This document shows, piece by piece, positions 32,514 to 44,368 of a stretch of 64,000 bases of DNA. The stretch is from positions 2,232,001-2,296,000 of the forward strand of contig JAJFPB010000004.1 of the NCBI GenBank assembly GCA_020881915.1. Reading direction: 5' to 3'. The translations under genes were made by a program, and so were the position numbers. Within the stretch, counting starts at the first letter, position 1. Every line of letters starts with the position of its first letter. The notes beneath the pieces were generated by a model. That model had not been told where the DNA came from. It ran no database searches and worked only from the letters and a program-made list of their open reading frames with translations. Origin of the DNA: Paramyrothecium sp. XJ0827. Lineage: Eukaryota > Ascomycota > Sordariomycetes > Hypocreales > Stachybotryaceae.

Positions 32514-34585
32514 TCAAAGCAGTGTGCGCCTCCACCACTTCTCTTCCTCCTCCAGCCACAGCTTCTTACTGGACGGCCGGAGCATCGAGTGTCCTTCACC
32601 CTCCACCTGAATTAGTGCGACATCTTTACCGTTCTTCTCGAGTTCTTCTGTCATCAGCGTCGCTTGCTCCAATGCTACAACTGTGTCGGCTGTCCCATGT
32701 ATGATCAAAAGCGGAGCCTCAACTTTATCCGCGTGGAAGAGGGCGCTCCGCTCGCGCCAGACACGATCCTTGTCCTTCTCCTCCGTATCGGATGGAAGGA
32801 CCAACGCAGAACCGTAATCATACTCAAGCTTATGTGTAGATCTGTCCCATCGCTTCACGTCGCTGATACTAGATACTGCGACGCCCCCAGCAAATGTTGA
32901 CGGATATCTGGTCAAGCCCATCAGAGTGTTGTATCCGCCGGCGCTCAAGCCAGTCAAGCCAACTGAGCCTTCTCTCACCCGTCCCTCCCCAACGAAAAAG
33001 TCGGCGGCCTCAGCAGCGTCATCGACATCCAGCAGGCCCCAATTGCCGAACAGCGCCTGTCGGTATGCTCTTCCGTGAGCAGTAGAACCCGTGTAGTTGA
33101 GCATCAAGTAGGCATACCCTCGTGATGTGAAGTACTGTATCCTGAGCGAAAGCCCACAGCCTGCGTAGCGGTAGGTCCACCATGAGCGCTGATGATCAGT
33201 GGCGGAAGCTCGTTTCCAGGCGCCGTGTAAAAGGGGTTCCTGGGCATCCATATGAAGCCATGAACAACCCGTCCCGGAGACCTTTGAGTATCAATAGTTA
33301 CTGGTGAGGGCCGAGAGTAAAATGAAGCAGGAAAGGACACGTCGGTGGAAGTTCGAATGGCTTTGCACGGGTGAGAGCCCCGGATGTCCCAATGATACAG
33401 AGTGTCGGTAACAGTATTTCCACTGCTAATGGCCAGAACCGAGTGATCATCATATCGAGCCAACCCGTCAAACTTTAGGCTGGAGAAAACTTCAGGATCT
33501 GCTATTTGCTGCCAAGAACCGGTGATTAGATCGATAGATACCAGTCTGGCAATACCATCAGTCACGGCAGAAGCAACAAGATGTCGACCTGAGAGCGGCG
33601 CGTAGGTACGGCTAGTCACTGAATGAGCACAAGATAATACGCAGCCCGAAAGGTTGAAAACCTACCTCCCCTCGAATAGACCAATCTCCCCTATTTCAGC
33701 AGTTTCCAACCCCTTCAGCATTATAGCTAGAGCTTTATTGCTTCCCGGGTGTAGCCTGTGCAGTTGTCTGTAGTTTCCATTCTCTTGAGAGAAGAAAAGG
33801 GAGCCATCTGGACCCCAGCGCGGCTCAGCCACGCCTTGACGATGACTTCCCGAAATAAGCGTGGAGTTCCTAACGGTACCATCTGCGCTCCAGTTTGCTA
33901 CGAGGAGCCTCGCAGCATCGAATGGCAGATCGGGGTGGTTCCACTGGAGCCAGGCCACCTTTTTGCCGTCGCAGCTGAAAAGGGGTGAGTAGTAGAAGTC
34001 TGCGCCGCCAATCACTCGGCGTATCTCGGCTGTGCAAGTGTTGATTGCCACGATGTAGTTTTGGATCTTGGAGGGGATATCAATGGTGTGATCTTCTTCG
34101 ATGGCCAAGACCCAGGGAGAGTTGCTATTAGCATTGAAGCTGGAATAGCGGTGGCTTGGGGCTTTGACCAGAAGCGATACGTCTTGGCTATCTGGGTCCA
34201 GCAGGCGGACGGTGCCATCGCGGTTGGAGAAGATGATGCGATTATCTGGCAGAACATCATACAGGGTGCCCCCATATTCATAGACCCTATTGGAGACACT
34301 GTAGGGTTCCGGGAGGATGGGCTTTGGCCCGTCGTTCTTGACCTCACAGATTATTGTTCTGCCGTCCTTCGTTGTCTCAACGTAGAAAGCTCTTCCAGAA
34401 ACCGGCTGTGCGATAATGCGCAAAGATGAGTCAGTGATTCATGTCATCGTGGTCCAAAAGGGATCATCTCAAGGCCAACTCACGCTAACACGAGGAGACG
34501 ACAGAGAGCGTGTTGCTGTAGCTACCGAGTCGAGGGTGATGGGGGATCGCCAGTCCCCATGAGGCGCAACTTGCTTGATGGTCAT
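32514..34585 (-). pseudogene. S9-family prolyl-oligopeptidase-like gene with a one-base frameshift
   Basis: Exons 34585-34484, 34405-33666 and 33611-32514 (introns 78 and 54 bp) encode a beta-propeller N-terminal half and an alpha/beta hydrolase C-terminal half, about 646 residues in total. The catalytic serine is in GLSAGG, with Asp in HGTADTVV and His in EGEGHSM. The family cleaves short peptides, usually next to proline or as an aminopeptidase. The exon sum is one base short of a multiple of three. Just after the oxyanion-loop motif HGGPT the frame must shift (about 33151-33175) to reach RIQYFTSRGYAYLMLNYTGS. Everything else, including splice sites, is intact and no other stop is present. 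It is thus either a very recent pseudogene or a sequencing/assembly error in a working gene. No plausible intron explains the shift. Confidence 0.85.
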
Positions 34586-36445
34586 GGTGACCCCTCAGTA
34601 TCACGACCTCGAAGTACAATGAGGATGAGAACCATCAATGTCGACCGGACGCGAGCCCTGTCATGATCGAATCACTTGATGAGAGACTGGCCGGGGCATG
34701 GAAGAGAGTCTGTGTATGCTTCCCCGCTCATAATACAGAACGCTGGGCTCGAGCACAAGCCATTCTGAACTGCAGGGAGAATGATTGTGTAACACGTTGC
34801 TCAGAGCGGCTCGAATGAAAGGCCACCGCTGGGTGTCAAGGGAGGATCCAAACACTGTGGCGGGGGAACAAACAGTGGGGGTTTGGCCCCTCTCGAGACA
34901 GCGACGTCATGCTAGGAGGTACCACTGGGCGCTAATAACTGCTGCAGTCTACTTCGGAGTGCCTAAAGTGGAAAAGCGGACAGCCGAACCGTTGTCCAGA
35001 TTCAGCATCAGGTCAGTCCCATTTAGTAAGGTGAGATTAGTTTTTCTTAGAAGCAACCCAAGAGGATGATAACTGACTTCGTGCGACATGCTTACCTTCA
35101 TCCTGAACCATGGCCACAGCTACGAGGACGCACAGCGCGAGCATGAATGTTCGCCCATGAAACTTCCCGATTTTCGAAAGAAAACACGCCCTGAAAAAGA
35201 ATGCTTAGTATCGGCGGCGCTGCAACAAGTTGAAATACTCAAGACCCGAACTCACATTCTCAGTAACACGCCAGTTCATTTCAGTCGCAGCCGCGGATCA
35301 AACCACAGCCTCGCCTCGTGATAGATCAGTATCTGCGCGGTACGCGGTTTTTTTCCTTTTCCCTTCCGACTTTCATGTTCCCGCCGGCCGAGTCTCCGGC
35401 GCCAAGCACGCAGGTGCCGTCAGCCCCGTGCTTGGCTCCGTTGGGGACTTGCATCACCCAAGTGCATCATCGTATTCATCCAGCTGTGCTGGACATGAAA
35501 TCTTAAAACTTTGCGATGACGTCTCTCTGTGGAAGTACTCATGTCATCCAAGCCGTATATAAGGACTGGCGTCAATGATTTCCTCAATGGAAGATGTGAG
35601 AGACATGCGCTTGCCTGTTGCTAGGATGTTGGCCGCCATGGTAGTATTTTGCGCTGCTTCATGGAAGTAACCAATTGGTATGCTCTACTCAAAACACTGC
35701 GCAATCGTGTTCCGCTTAGAGCACTGTTATAAGGTTGTGCAGAGATCCCAGCAGGTTGTTCCAAGGTTTGCATATTCGCTTGACGCAAGCTACAGCGGAG
35801 GCATTCTAATTGTGCGTCCACGCGATAGTCCTCCTAGGTGGATTTATCACCAGTGGCCTTAGAACTCTTCATTTGGAATTCTCTCATAACATTAACAACC
35901 ATGAGGTAATGAATGAAGTCTCATGTCTGACAAGGCAACCGCGTCGATACAGTCCCCTCTATCCACTACCGCTAGTCTATATCGCAACTCAGTTTTCAAG
36001 ACCGGAGTGGCGATTACCGGCCGGCTTGGTATCCCCATTCTCGCCTCCCCGCCCTAGGCTTTCAATTACAGCACGTCGACTGATGCAAATGCTATTCTAC
36101 GTGATTCCTAGGAACATGCGCCCAAGCGGAAGGGGCGGGAGCTACCGATTGTTGTTAAATAGCACTAAGGGCCGGGGCGGATGGGCCAAAGTAAAAGTTC
36201 GCTGTGAGGCCTGACGTAATTCATATTGGAATGATGCCAACAGTATTTTCTTTGTCGGTACCGCGCATTCAGGACTGGGAAAATGTTTTTGTGATCTATC
36301 TTGCCAATTTATGAATACTTACTGGTTCATGCTTGTGTGTAAGTTGTACTCGTTCACCCAAGTTGCAAGTCGCCTGTCATAAGCTATTTGAGCACAGTAT
36401 CCCTGTCCGTATATTACCAGCGATCCAGCAGAGAGACGCATCAAG
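34586..36445. promoter_or_regulatory. Divergent upstream region of S9 peptidase and malate transporter
   Basis: 1.86 kb between two outward-reading start codons. It contains a perfect 10-bp inverted repeat (35401-35436). Open frames inside are short and unrecognised. Confidence 0.45.
35401..35436. other. Perfect 10-bp inverted repeat
   Basis: GCCAAGCACG (35401-35410) and CGTGCTTGGC (35427-35436) are separated by 16 bases. It could be a protein-binding palindrome or a hairpin in a transcript. Confidence 0.6.
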
Positions 36446-37642
36446 ATGGGTGATGAAGAAGACGGGATGCAGGCGTATAGCCCTCCGTCTAAGCGAGTAG
36501 GAAACTCCAAGATTGGGTTCCGACAGCGCATCGAGCACTTTACCTTTGCCAATTTCACCTGCACACAGTCGACTGGTGGCGTCGCCGTCCTCCTCTCCCA
36601 GACGGCAGATCAATTTCGTGGGCAGCATACAGCGGGCGTTGTCATATTCATCTTCAACCTCGTCGTCTTCATCCTCTTCTGTTGTGCCATGGCCACGAGG
36701 TACGCCTTGCATCCGCACACGATCAAGAAATCCGTGACCTACGCTCCCGAGGCCTTCTTTGTTGGATCGTTCTGGGTCTCCATGGCTACCATCATCATAT
36801 GCATGCAGCGCTTCGGCGTGCCTCAAACAGGGCCCTGGCTCGTAACCGCGATACGGGTGCTTTTTTGGATGTACGCAGCCACTACCCTGCTGTACACGAT
36901 AGTCAAGTTTGTGGTTGCTTTCACTGAAGTCGATATCGACTTGGAAAAGATCAGCCCAGCTGTCTTCCTCATGGTATACAACACAATGCTGACGGGAACT
37001 GTTGCGGCGTCTATTGCACAAAGCCAACCACCGCACCACCGGATGCCAATCTTAGTCGCGGGAGTCGCATACCAGGGTCTAGGATGGCTTGGCAGCATGC
37101 TGCTTCTGCCGTGGTTCCTCGGCGGCCTGTTTATTCACGGCACCGGCGCCCCCGCTCAACGGCCAGGGCTTTGGATGCCGGTGGGCGCAGGCGGATATAC
37201 CATTCTCACACTGATCGGGTGTGCACGAGCCATACCTGTCGACTACGAATACTTTGCCCTGCGTCCGGAGGCTGTCGGGATTCTTCAGGTCATGGCCTTG
37301 TGGGTTGGAATATTCATATGGTTATTCACATTCTGGATCTTCGCCATGGCCTTGGTAGCTAACCTGCCGGCAATGATTCCGAAGTTTGGCGGCGAAAAGC
37401 GGGTAACCTTTCGTACGTCCTTTTCGCTGTCATGGTGGGCGATGATCTTCCCAAACATTGGCTATGCGATCGCCACCAATTATATCGGAGAAGAGCTGCA
37501 GTCCAGTGCCATCAAGTGGGTGGGAACGAGCATGGCCATCATTCTGTTCGCGGTGTGGCTGTTGGACTTGGTCTTACATACCAAGGCAATCATCACAGGA
37601 CAAATCATGTGGCCCGGGAAAGACGAAGATGCCGTAAAATAG
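36446..37642 (+). CDS. Malic acid / C4-dicarboxylate transporter (TehA/Mae1/SLAC1 family)
   Basis: A single-exon frame of 398 residues with about ten membrane segments, matching the voltage-dependent anion channel family. Family-typical stretches are FTFANFTCTQSTGGVAVLL near the N-terminus, APEAFFVGSFWVS, and the last helices with TFRTSFSLSWWAMIFPN. In fungi, members of this family carry malate and other dicarboxylates (Mae1) or sulfite (Ssu1) across the plasma membrane; the present protein looks closer to the malate-transporter type, but the substrate cannot be fixed by eye. The short acidic N-terminus and basic loop are cytosolic. It reads towards the convergent epoxide hydrolase gene only 57 bp away. 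Confidence 0.9.
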   Translation: MGDEEDGMQAYSPPSKRVGNSKIGFRQRIEHFTFANFTCTQSTGGVAVLLSQTADQFRGQHTAGVVIFIFNLVVFILFCCAMATRYALHPHTIKKSVTYAPEAFFVGSFWVSMATIIICMQRFGVPQTGPWLVTAIRVLFWMYAATTLLYTIVKFVVAFTEVDIDLEKISPAVFLMVYNTMLTGTVAASIAQSQPPHHRMPILVAGVAYQGLGWLGSMLLLPWFLGGLFIHGTGAPAQRPGLWMPVGAGGYTILTLIGCARAIPVDYEYFALRPEAVGILQVMALWVGIFIWLFTFWIFAMALVANLPAMIPKFGGEKRVTFRTSFSLSWWAMIFPNIGYAIATNYIGEELQSSAIKWVGTSMAIILFAVWLLDLVLHTKAIITGQIMWPGKDEDAVK

Positions 37643-37699
37643 CTGTTTGCTTCTTCAACTATCTCGGCAATAATCAATCAAAAATAGTTTTCATGTATA

Positions 37700-38884
37700 T
37701 CAGGTTTCCAGTTTAGATACATAATCTAGAAAGGCAAGCAGTTCCTTGACAACTGCTTCTGGTTGCTCCTGTTGGACCCAGTGTCCAGCCCCATCAATGA
37801 GCTTGACTCCTCTAAACTTGCCTTCGGTAACACACTGTGGGTCACTGTACGCTTCCAATGCACCGGGCTGTTGATAGTTGCCCCAATCACTCACGCCACT
37901 GATGAAAACACAAGGAACTTCGATCTTCTTTCCAGCATAAAGTAGCATGTCTCTCGCTGACTCTACCGTTGTGGCCGTCTGCGCTCGGTACCAGTTTAGA
38001 GCTCCTTGGAAGCCAGTTCGTCTCCACTCTTGGCAGTAGAAGCCGAGATCCTCGGCGGAGAGCCAACGTTCCGTCTTCGACATCTCCTCGCCTTGCATGT
38101 TCTGAGCTACTGTGGCTGGCATGGATTTGTCTTTGGGCATGATGTAGTATTCCGGCATAGTTTCGAGTTCCTCTGCACCCCATTTGGCCAAGGGGTGAGG
38201 GTCGTTCTTGTCCCAGTCCGCGGATTTGAGGTGAAAGTAACCTCGAAGGAAAGCCTCCAGGCCCTGTGGGGGGTTGTCCCAATCGCCTGCTGCCTCTGGA
38301 GTTGAGTTGTACCATTTATAGTGTTTACGGGGAGGAACGAGCTTGGAGAGCTCCGTTTGGATATCCGCTTTTCGCTTCATCGGTTCTGCGCCAAACTGGG
38401 GTGTTGCAGGCGGATGGTGCGGGTGGCTCATCTGAACAGTAGAGCGGAACATGTCCGGGCGGACAAGGGCTGCCATTGCCGAGCTGACTGCGCCAAAGTC
38501 GTGCCCGACAATGGAATGGACTTTGGTATATCCGAGTCGATACACAAGGCAAACAAGATCTCGCACCAGGTTTGTGAAGACATAGTCCTTCAAGTCAACA
38601 TCATGGAAGGCTTGCTGGGGCCATCCGGTTGTCCGGCCATAACCCCGCTGGTCCAATGCCACGCAGAAATACCCTTCACGGGAAATTGCGGGCAGCACCT
38701 TGCGCCACGAGAAAGCAAGCTCGGGGTAGCCATGCGTGAAAAGTACCAGAGGGTCTCCGGGCTTTCCTGCTTTCAGGACGTGGAAGTTGAGGCCGCAAGA
38801 AGAGGTGCAATCAACGTAGTCGTCACTGATACCGGCTGGAAGCGGAATGCGATTGAGCGCCATGGTTGATGAGAAAACTACCAA
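37700..38884 (-). CDS. Soluble epoxide hydrolase-like alpha/beta hydrolase
   Basis: A single-exon frame of 394 residues. HGYPE (51-55) supplies the oxyanion loop, GHDFGA (127-132) carries the nucleophilic Asp129, the acid is in ISGVSDWG, and the His is in GAGHWVQQEQP near the end. LNWYRA holds a candidate lid tyrosine. This Asp-type nucleophile with HGxP marks epoxide hydrolases and related dehalogenases. These enzymes open epoxides to diols in detoxification of lipids or host compounds. The start may instead be the ATG at 38863 (MALNRIP), which matches the usual family start better. There is no signal peptide, so it is probably cytosolic. Its 3' end lies 57 bp from the transporter's 3' end. 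Confidence 0.9.
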   Translation of the reverse strand: MVVFSSTMALNRIPLPAGISDDYVDCTSSCGLNFHVLKAGKPGDPLVLFTHGYPELAFSWRKVLPAISREGYFCVALDQRGYGRTTGWPQQAFHDVDLKDYVFTNLVRDLVCLVYRLGYTKVHSIVGHDFGAVSSAMAALVRPDMFRSTVQMSHPHHPPATPQFGAEPMKRKADIQTELSKLVPPRKHYKWYNSTPEAAGDWDNPPQGLEAFLRGYFHLKSADWDKNDPHPLAKWGAEELETMPEYYIMPKDKSMPATVAQNMQGEEMSKTERWLSAEDLGFYCQEWRRTGFQGALNWYRAQTATTVESARDMLLYAGKKIEVPCVFISGVSDWGNYQQPGALEAYSDPQCVTEGKFRGVKLIDGAGHWVQQEQPEAVVKELLAFLDYVSKLET

Positions 38885-39571
38885 GGGCCAACTGATGCCA
38901 AAGAGCTTGAATGATTCAGAGCGCCGGGTCGTTTCGCAACAGGGGGGGAAACAGTGGCTGCTTGTGACTTGTTGTCTTAAGTGGGATGGTTTCCAATCGA
39001 GTGCGATGAAGTTGGTTAATAAGGCAATGGGTTTTAGTCACGCTATTTGGGTTGGCCCAATGTGAAAAAATGGCATCTACCATGATGAATAAACGCCGCA
39101 ACTTTCTTTCAAGACAACAGTGACTAACAGAGAAATTGATCCATTTGCGAATGGTACAATTTACAGTTTTTTTTTGGTAAGCAATTGAAGGATAGAGCCC
39201 AGTCTTTTGTGGTATGTCGATAGTGAGGGATACAGGAGCAAGTCGACTTACCTTCTTCGCACCGCACATCTTCGAATGCGGTTATTCTTGAATGTTTCCT
39301 TTCCACGCCCATTCTTCACAACTACAACAATACTGTAATATGGCCATAGCGACCAATTCGCCGTGAAGCATCGTATCCTGTTTTCCTGGCCCACTTGGGC
39401 CACGACGATCGTCTCCGGCGCCGGTTCCTTGGACGCCCCACCCCTTTAGTGTTGAATATTTTCTTGGTAGACTGGTATAGATTTCGCCCTCACTTCGAAC
39501 CTTGCTTCGCGTGATCTGTCTACTGCTAAATTACCACTGATTTCAGCTTTGTTCATTGAGCTTTCCAAACC
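38885..39571. promoter_or_regulatory. Divergent upstream region of epoxide hydrolase and amine oxidase
   Basis: 687 bp between two outward-reading starts. It is AT-rich with a T-run (about 39167). No gene was recognised; it probably carries both promoters. Confidence 0.5.
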
Positions 39572-41014
39572 ATGGCTACTTCAATGACCGAGTCTTACAC
39601 ATCCCTCGATCGGGCGTCACTCAGTCGCGGCCCACGATCAGCGGAGGTAATCGTAGTCGGTAATAGCTTGGCCGGCATCCACGCAGCTCTAAAGCTCCAG
39701 GAAGCGGGTGTAAACTGTCTCCTCCTGGAATCCAGGAACGAACGGGATTGTTTGTCGGATGTCTGCTCCAGCTCATTGCAGAACGTGCACTGGGTTGACG
39801 GGGCGAAACACTTAGAAACCACGCGGTTGTTGAAATCCCTGGGCATTAGTCTGCCAGATACACAACGGCTTGACTCTGGCACTAGAGATTACCCTGGCCT
39901 CGTTCATCCACCTAGTGTAAGCTGTTCCTGCGTCCAAATACAATATGGTTTCTGATGGTTCAATGGGCAGCTATGTGAAACCGACCAACGGTCTCTTAAG
40001 CGTGTCAGAGACAATTTACAAGGTCTCACCGAGGCGTTTGATGTTAACAACCCATCCAAATTATTGCCAAACTACGGGAGCATGTCTGTTCATGAGCTCG
40101 TAGTCTCTCATGGAGCAACACAAAAGATTCAAAACATGGCCAACCACTGGACTCTGTCCATCTTTGGTGTGTCAGCCAAGTGTGTCAGTGCCATCTACTT
40201 TTTGCTCGTCTGCAAGTCCTGGGGCGGATTTGAAGCTGTCCTGTCCGAAATGACAAGATCAAACGGCGTTTCCCCTGACTCGAACTTGTCCCAGTCCCTT
40301 TACCAAGGACTGAGCTCTAGGCTTCGACCTGGCTCTATTGTGTTTTCACAGACTGTTCAACAGATTGACCAGACCTCCGGCCCGAAATGCATTTTGACCA
40401 CGAAAGCGGGGGACACATTCTACTGTGCAAAGGTCATCCTTGCATTGCCTGCCTATTCTTATCAAACTATCGAGTTCAGTCCAGCTTTGAGCGAGGACAA
40501 GCAATGGCTGCAAACACACACTGTGGTTCCTTGCCACATCAAGGCAACATTGCTGTATGACCAGCCCTGGTGGCAAGACCGAGATGTTTCCGAACTGGAT
40601 GGGTCAATCAATTTGGCGGCGAACACGCCAGACGACAAGGTTAGCACGCACAGCTTGACATGCATCATCGGGGGAGAACTGGGAAGAACCCTTCAGGAAG
40701 GGCCAGCGGAAGATGTGCGAGCAGCCATCCTTCGCGAGCTTCGCACCACTTTTGGCCCTGATATCCCTACACCCACAAGCAGCATTGAGCATGGTACCTT
40801 CATACCTTGTCTCGCGGTACCTACTACACGACTCCGCAATCTTGAACGGGATCAGTGGCAACCGGAAGGTAACATTCACTTCACTGGGGCTGATACTAGC
40901 TACTCTTGGAAAGGACACACGGAGGGGGCTCTAGCTTCGGCTCGCCGTGGAGCGCAAGAGGTTATCGATGCTCTCTGCTGCGACGTGACCGGGATACCTG
41001 TATCTAGATTGTGA
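39572..41014 (+). CDS. Divergent FAD-dependent amine oxidase, possibly peroxisomal
   Basis: Exons 39572-39916 and 39971-41014 (54-bp intron with GTAAGC donor) give 462 residues. The N-terminus shows a Rossmann strand-turn-helix, VIVVGNSLAGIHAALKLQEAG, but the usual GxGxxG is changed to GNSLAG, and the following RxGGR motif of monoamine oxidases is missing. The C-terminus keeps NIHFTGADTSYSWKGHTEGALASARRGA, the FAD- and substrate-site block of the family. The segment KVILALPAYSYQTIEFSP is also typical. The protein ends in SRL, a canonical peroxisomal signal; fungal MAO-N enzymes end similarly in ARL. Loss of two dinucleotide-binding motifs suggests altered cofactor binding or a specialised function. 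The substrate is not known. Confidence 0.85.
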
Positions 41015-42241
41015 GGTAGAATGGTTACCGTCGCTGGGCGAACCCAGTATATCGAGGATGTGAATATTATATATTTCTATATTCGGGCAGAAAATAGACG
41101 GAGGAGAATTATCCCATACACAGGCCCAGGCCATTAAAGTCGACTGAAGAGCAATTCGTCAGTGTCTAGGCAGCATGAGCATGAAGCTCCAGCTCCTCCT
41201 CCACTTCGTCACCTGCCACTCCCACCCTCGAGCTTCCCCTAAGCCAGTGTGTGATCAATGCTAAGCGATGCATGATGGTACTCCGCTCGTGATAGCTATT
41301 GTCAACTACTCCATTCTATTCTTATAATTACACGCCCTGGTGGGTTTGAAACTGTGAGATAGCAAGGAAATCGGCTCTGTTCTTGGAAGTTGAGCTAAAG
41401 GCAACACCCCCTCATACACACAACAGAAAGTGCCAGCTATTATCTGCTACCAACCCTTACAAGGGGAAGGATACAATATCATTATGCCCTCTATACTAAT
41501 TAATTCTTGTACTAGTCACACCGGCAAATGATGAAGGAGGCACCATCATATGCCAGGAAGCTCGGGCATATCTCGGTGTTTGGTGTTCCAGGACTGTGAT
41601 GACGACCTGAGTCTGCACAGATTCCTCCTACTAGTCAACCTTGTTATCCCTCTGTATGCGGCAGGGATGTTAAAATGGTGAAATCCTGCAGCTGAAGGGC
41701 GGTCGAAGACCGCATGTGAGGAATGGGCCACGGACGACACCTCCACTTTCTGAATCTTCGACTAAAGGGGGTGTACTGACAATGCGAACCTAATCCCTCG
41801 TCGCTTCATGCCTATGAAGTCCCTCATCGTGTGTGAGGATATACGTAACTGAACTGGAGCCGAGACCTGTGGCTTGGGCGACGAAAGAGACCTTAAAATG
41901 TGAGTATGATTGTCAATACCTCTTAGACTACACGACAAGGTAAAAAGATAACCTAGGGCATATTGATCGTGCCTGACACTCTTAGGGAAGGATGTAGATT
42001 GTGGCTTGCTGGGCTGGCTTCCAACCATGTAACGAAGCGAGTTTTTCACACAAAGCACGCCGACAATGAAGCAATTAAGGTGGAATACTCAGTAAAGCTG
42101 CAAGCTCTGAGAAAGAAATTGTAAAACTCTAGTTTCATTATGGCAAAGAAAGGGTTGACAGCAAACATCATAAAATTGCATGCGTTAGGCTTATATAGAC
42201 TAAAGTCAAAGTGAAACCATCTCGAAATCACCGAACAAAAC
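41015..42241. other. Convergent 3' intergenic region
   Basis: 1.2 kb between the 3' ends of the amine oxidase (+) and sulfate permease (-) genes. It is moderately AT-rich. Nothing recognisable was seen. Confidence 0.5.
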
Positions 42242-44368
42242 CTAGACCTCCAACGACTTCTCCTTCAGAATATCGGCCTTCTCATCGCCTTCTCTATGCA
42301 GTAGCGCAACCTCAAGTGACGAATAAATCACATCTGCCTCCTCAGTTCTTTGCTCTCCTTCATAAGCAAAGACCCATTCTGAACGATCAAAGCGCTCACG
42401 GACGGGGTCAACCATGTTGACAAAGCGGAATTGAAGTTCCTTGCCCACATGTCTTCGAAGCTCCATCTTCAACTCGATCAAAGACAGCACGCCGGTGACA
42501 TCGATAAATGACACCATTCCGAAATCGAGTACGACGTACTGGAGTGGTGTCGTGATGGGACTGATGCCTTTACGTTTGCGGGTTCGCTGAATTTGTCTCT
42601 GGCCTGATGAATTCCAATTTCTGTCCACGCTCTTAGCATCAATTGCCAAGGAGTTGGACTGCTCGAAATGCAGTTTAATAGACTCAATCACAGAGCTCTT
42701 GATGCGTTCCGCGTTGGGAAACAGAACATCATCTGTGAACTGAACAAGATAGCCCTCAGCTGGAACATCGATTTGTCCACTTGATGGTCGGTATTTAGGG
42801 ATGCTCCAGTGGGCTGTTTCCGCCTCGGTGTTGGCGATGCCAACCCAGCGAGGAAAGGCAAGGCGCAAGAGCGTATAGACGATGCTGAAACCAACAGAAA
42901 CAGCGAGGCCAATTTCTGTGGATGTGAAGAGCGTTACCCAAAATCCGAGCATAGAGGCAACGAAGTCAATGAAAGACATTCGCCAGTAGCGATAGAAGAG
43001 TCGAGGTGGAGAGATCAAATGGACGACCGCCATTATCTGACAGGGAAGTTAGCCTGCCGTTGCCTTACAATCAGAGAGACTCGACTTACAATAATGGCAG
43101 ATAGAGTAGCCTTGGGAATCCAGTAGAGCGCAGGCGCCAGTTCATAAAGAGTCAAGATGATGAAGCCCGCAGTAAAGAGAAAGTTAAGGGGAGTCCGAAC
43201 GTTGCACTCCGAGTTCACAGCTGTCCTGGACATGGCCCCGCCAGTCGTCATCGCGCCGAAGAAACTGTTGATGATGTTCTCGACACCGAGGAAGACCAGC
43301 TCCTGGCTCTTGTCTATCTGATAATTGTTTCTCAAACCAAATGCTTTGCCAACTCCCAGGTGCTCCACTGCCATGGCGATGAAAGGAGCGAAGCTCCGAG
43401 CAACAACCTTCGTGAGGAGGCTTGACTCATGGGCCTTTGGCGGCAGAAGGCCATGTGTGTTAACCTTAGTTACCTCCCACTTGTAACTATCTTCATCGCG
43501 GCCCCGGTTTACGAGAAAAGAGATGAGGGTGTAAAGAACGAGGACGACTACAGCCCGGCTTGTGCTCAGGATTTTCAGCCACTTGTTCTTCTTTCCCCAT
43601 ACCTTGCCAACCTTTTCCAAGGCAAGGAGCACCGCAATGCTTGTGAAGCCGATGGCCAGCGTCAAGGGTTTGATCTTGTCCAGGTTTCCAAGGACATCTC
43701 GAATTATTGTGGCAGTACCGCTACCTGCATCAAGACCGACGAGGGAGTCAACTTGACCCAGGAGGATGACCAAAGCGACCGCGCTGATCCAGCCCGTTAG
43801 GACGCAGCTAGAAACGAAGTCGAGGAGGAAGCCGAGTTTGAGTAGACCGACAGCCAGCGAGTAGATGCCAACCATGAATGCGATGGCCGAGGCGATTGCA
43901 GCAGGGCCATATCCCTCTTGTGAAAGATCGCCGACAACTTCGGCAGTGAGAAGACCGAGAATCGAGGTTGGGCCAGTCGAGAGTTCTGCGAAGCTTATCA
44001 GCATTATGAATCAATAAGCACCTATGGATCTTACCTTTTGAAGTTCCCAAGAAGAAGTAGATGGCCGAGGGCCACCAACTAGAGTAAAGACCATGTTCGA
44101 CCGGGATCGTGGCAATTTTGGCGTAAGCCAGACCCTGAGGGATGAACATGACTCCAATGGTGATTCCTCCGATGATGTCCTGGAACAGCCATCTGTAGTC
44201 GTAATGGGGCAGCCATTGTGCTATAGGAAGCTTTTCGGTGAGGTATTCGACCGTGGCAGAGGGAAGTCGGCGTTTGACAGGATTAACCCAGCTTCGGACC
44301 CTGTTGATGTTGGGGTCAGTCTTGTATGACTCGACCACAGCATCCTTGGTCTTTCTGATTTTGTTCAT
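42242..44368 (-). CDS. Sulfate permease (SulP family) with STAS domain
   Basis: Exons 44368-44035, 43985-43090 and 43036-42242 give 674 residues; the introns are 49 and 53 bp. The SulP signature is clear: FQDIIGGITIGVMFIPQGLAYAKIA near residue 65, then GPTSILGLLTAEVV and SFFGAMTTGGAMSRTAVN, with ten or more membrane helices. The C-terminal half after SPPRLFYRYWRMSF carries a STAS domain (about 490-640), seen as VVLDFGMVSFIDVTGVLSLIELK. In fungi this family brings sulfate into the cell by proton symport, feeding cysteine synthesis. Both introns close in frame and restore the conserved sequence. The STAS domain looks intact, which favours a working permease. Confidence 0.93.

Noticed and set aside
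36446..41014. Transporter, epoxide hydrolase and amine oxidase considered as a biosynthetic cluster
   Set aside because: No backbone synthase (polyketide, peptide or terpene) and no pathway regulator nearby; ordinary metabolic genes are the simpler view.
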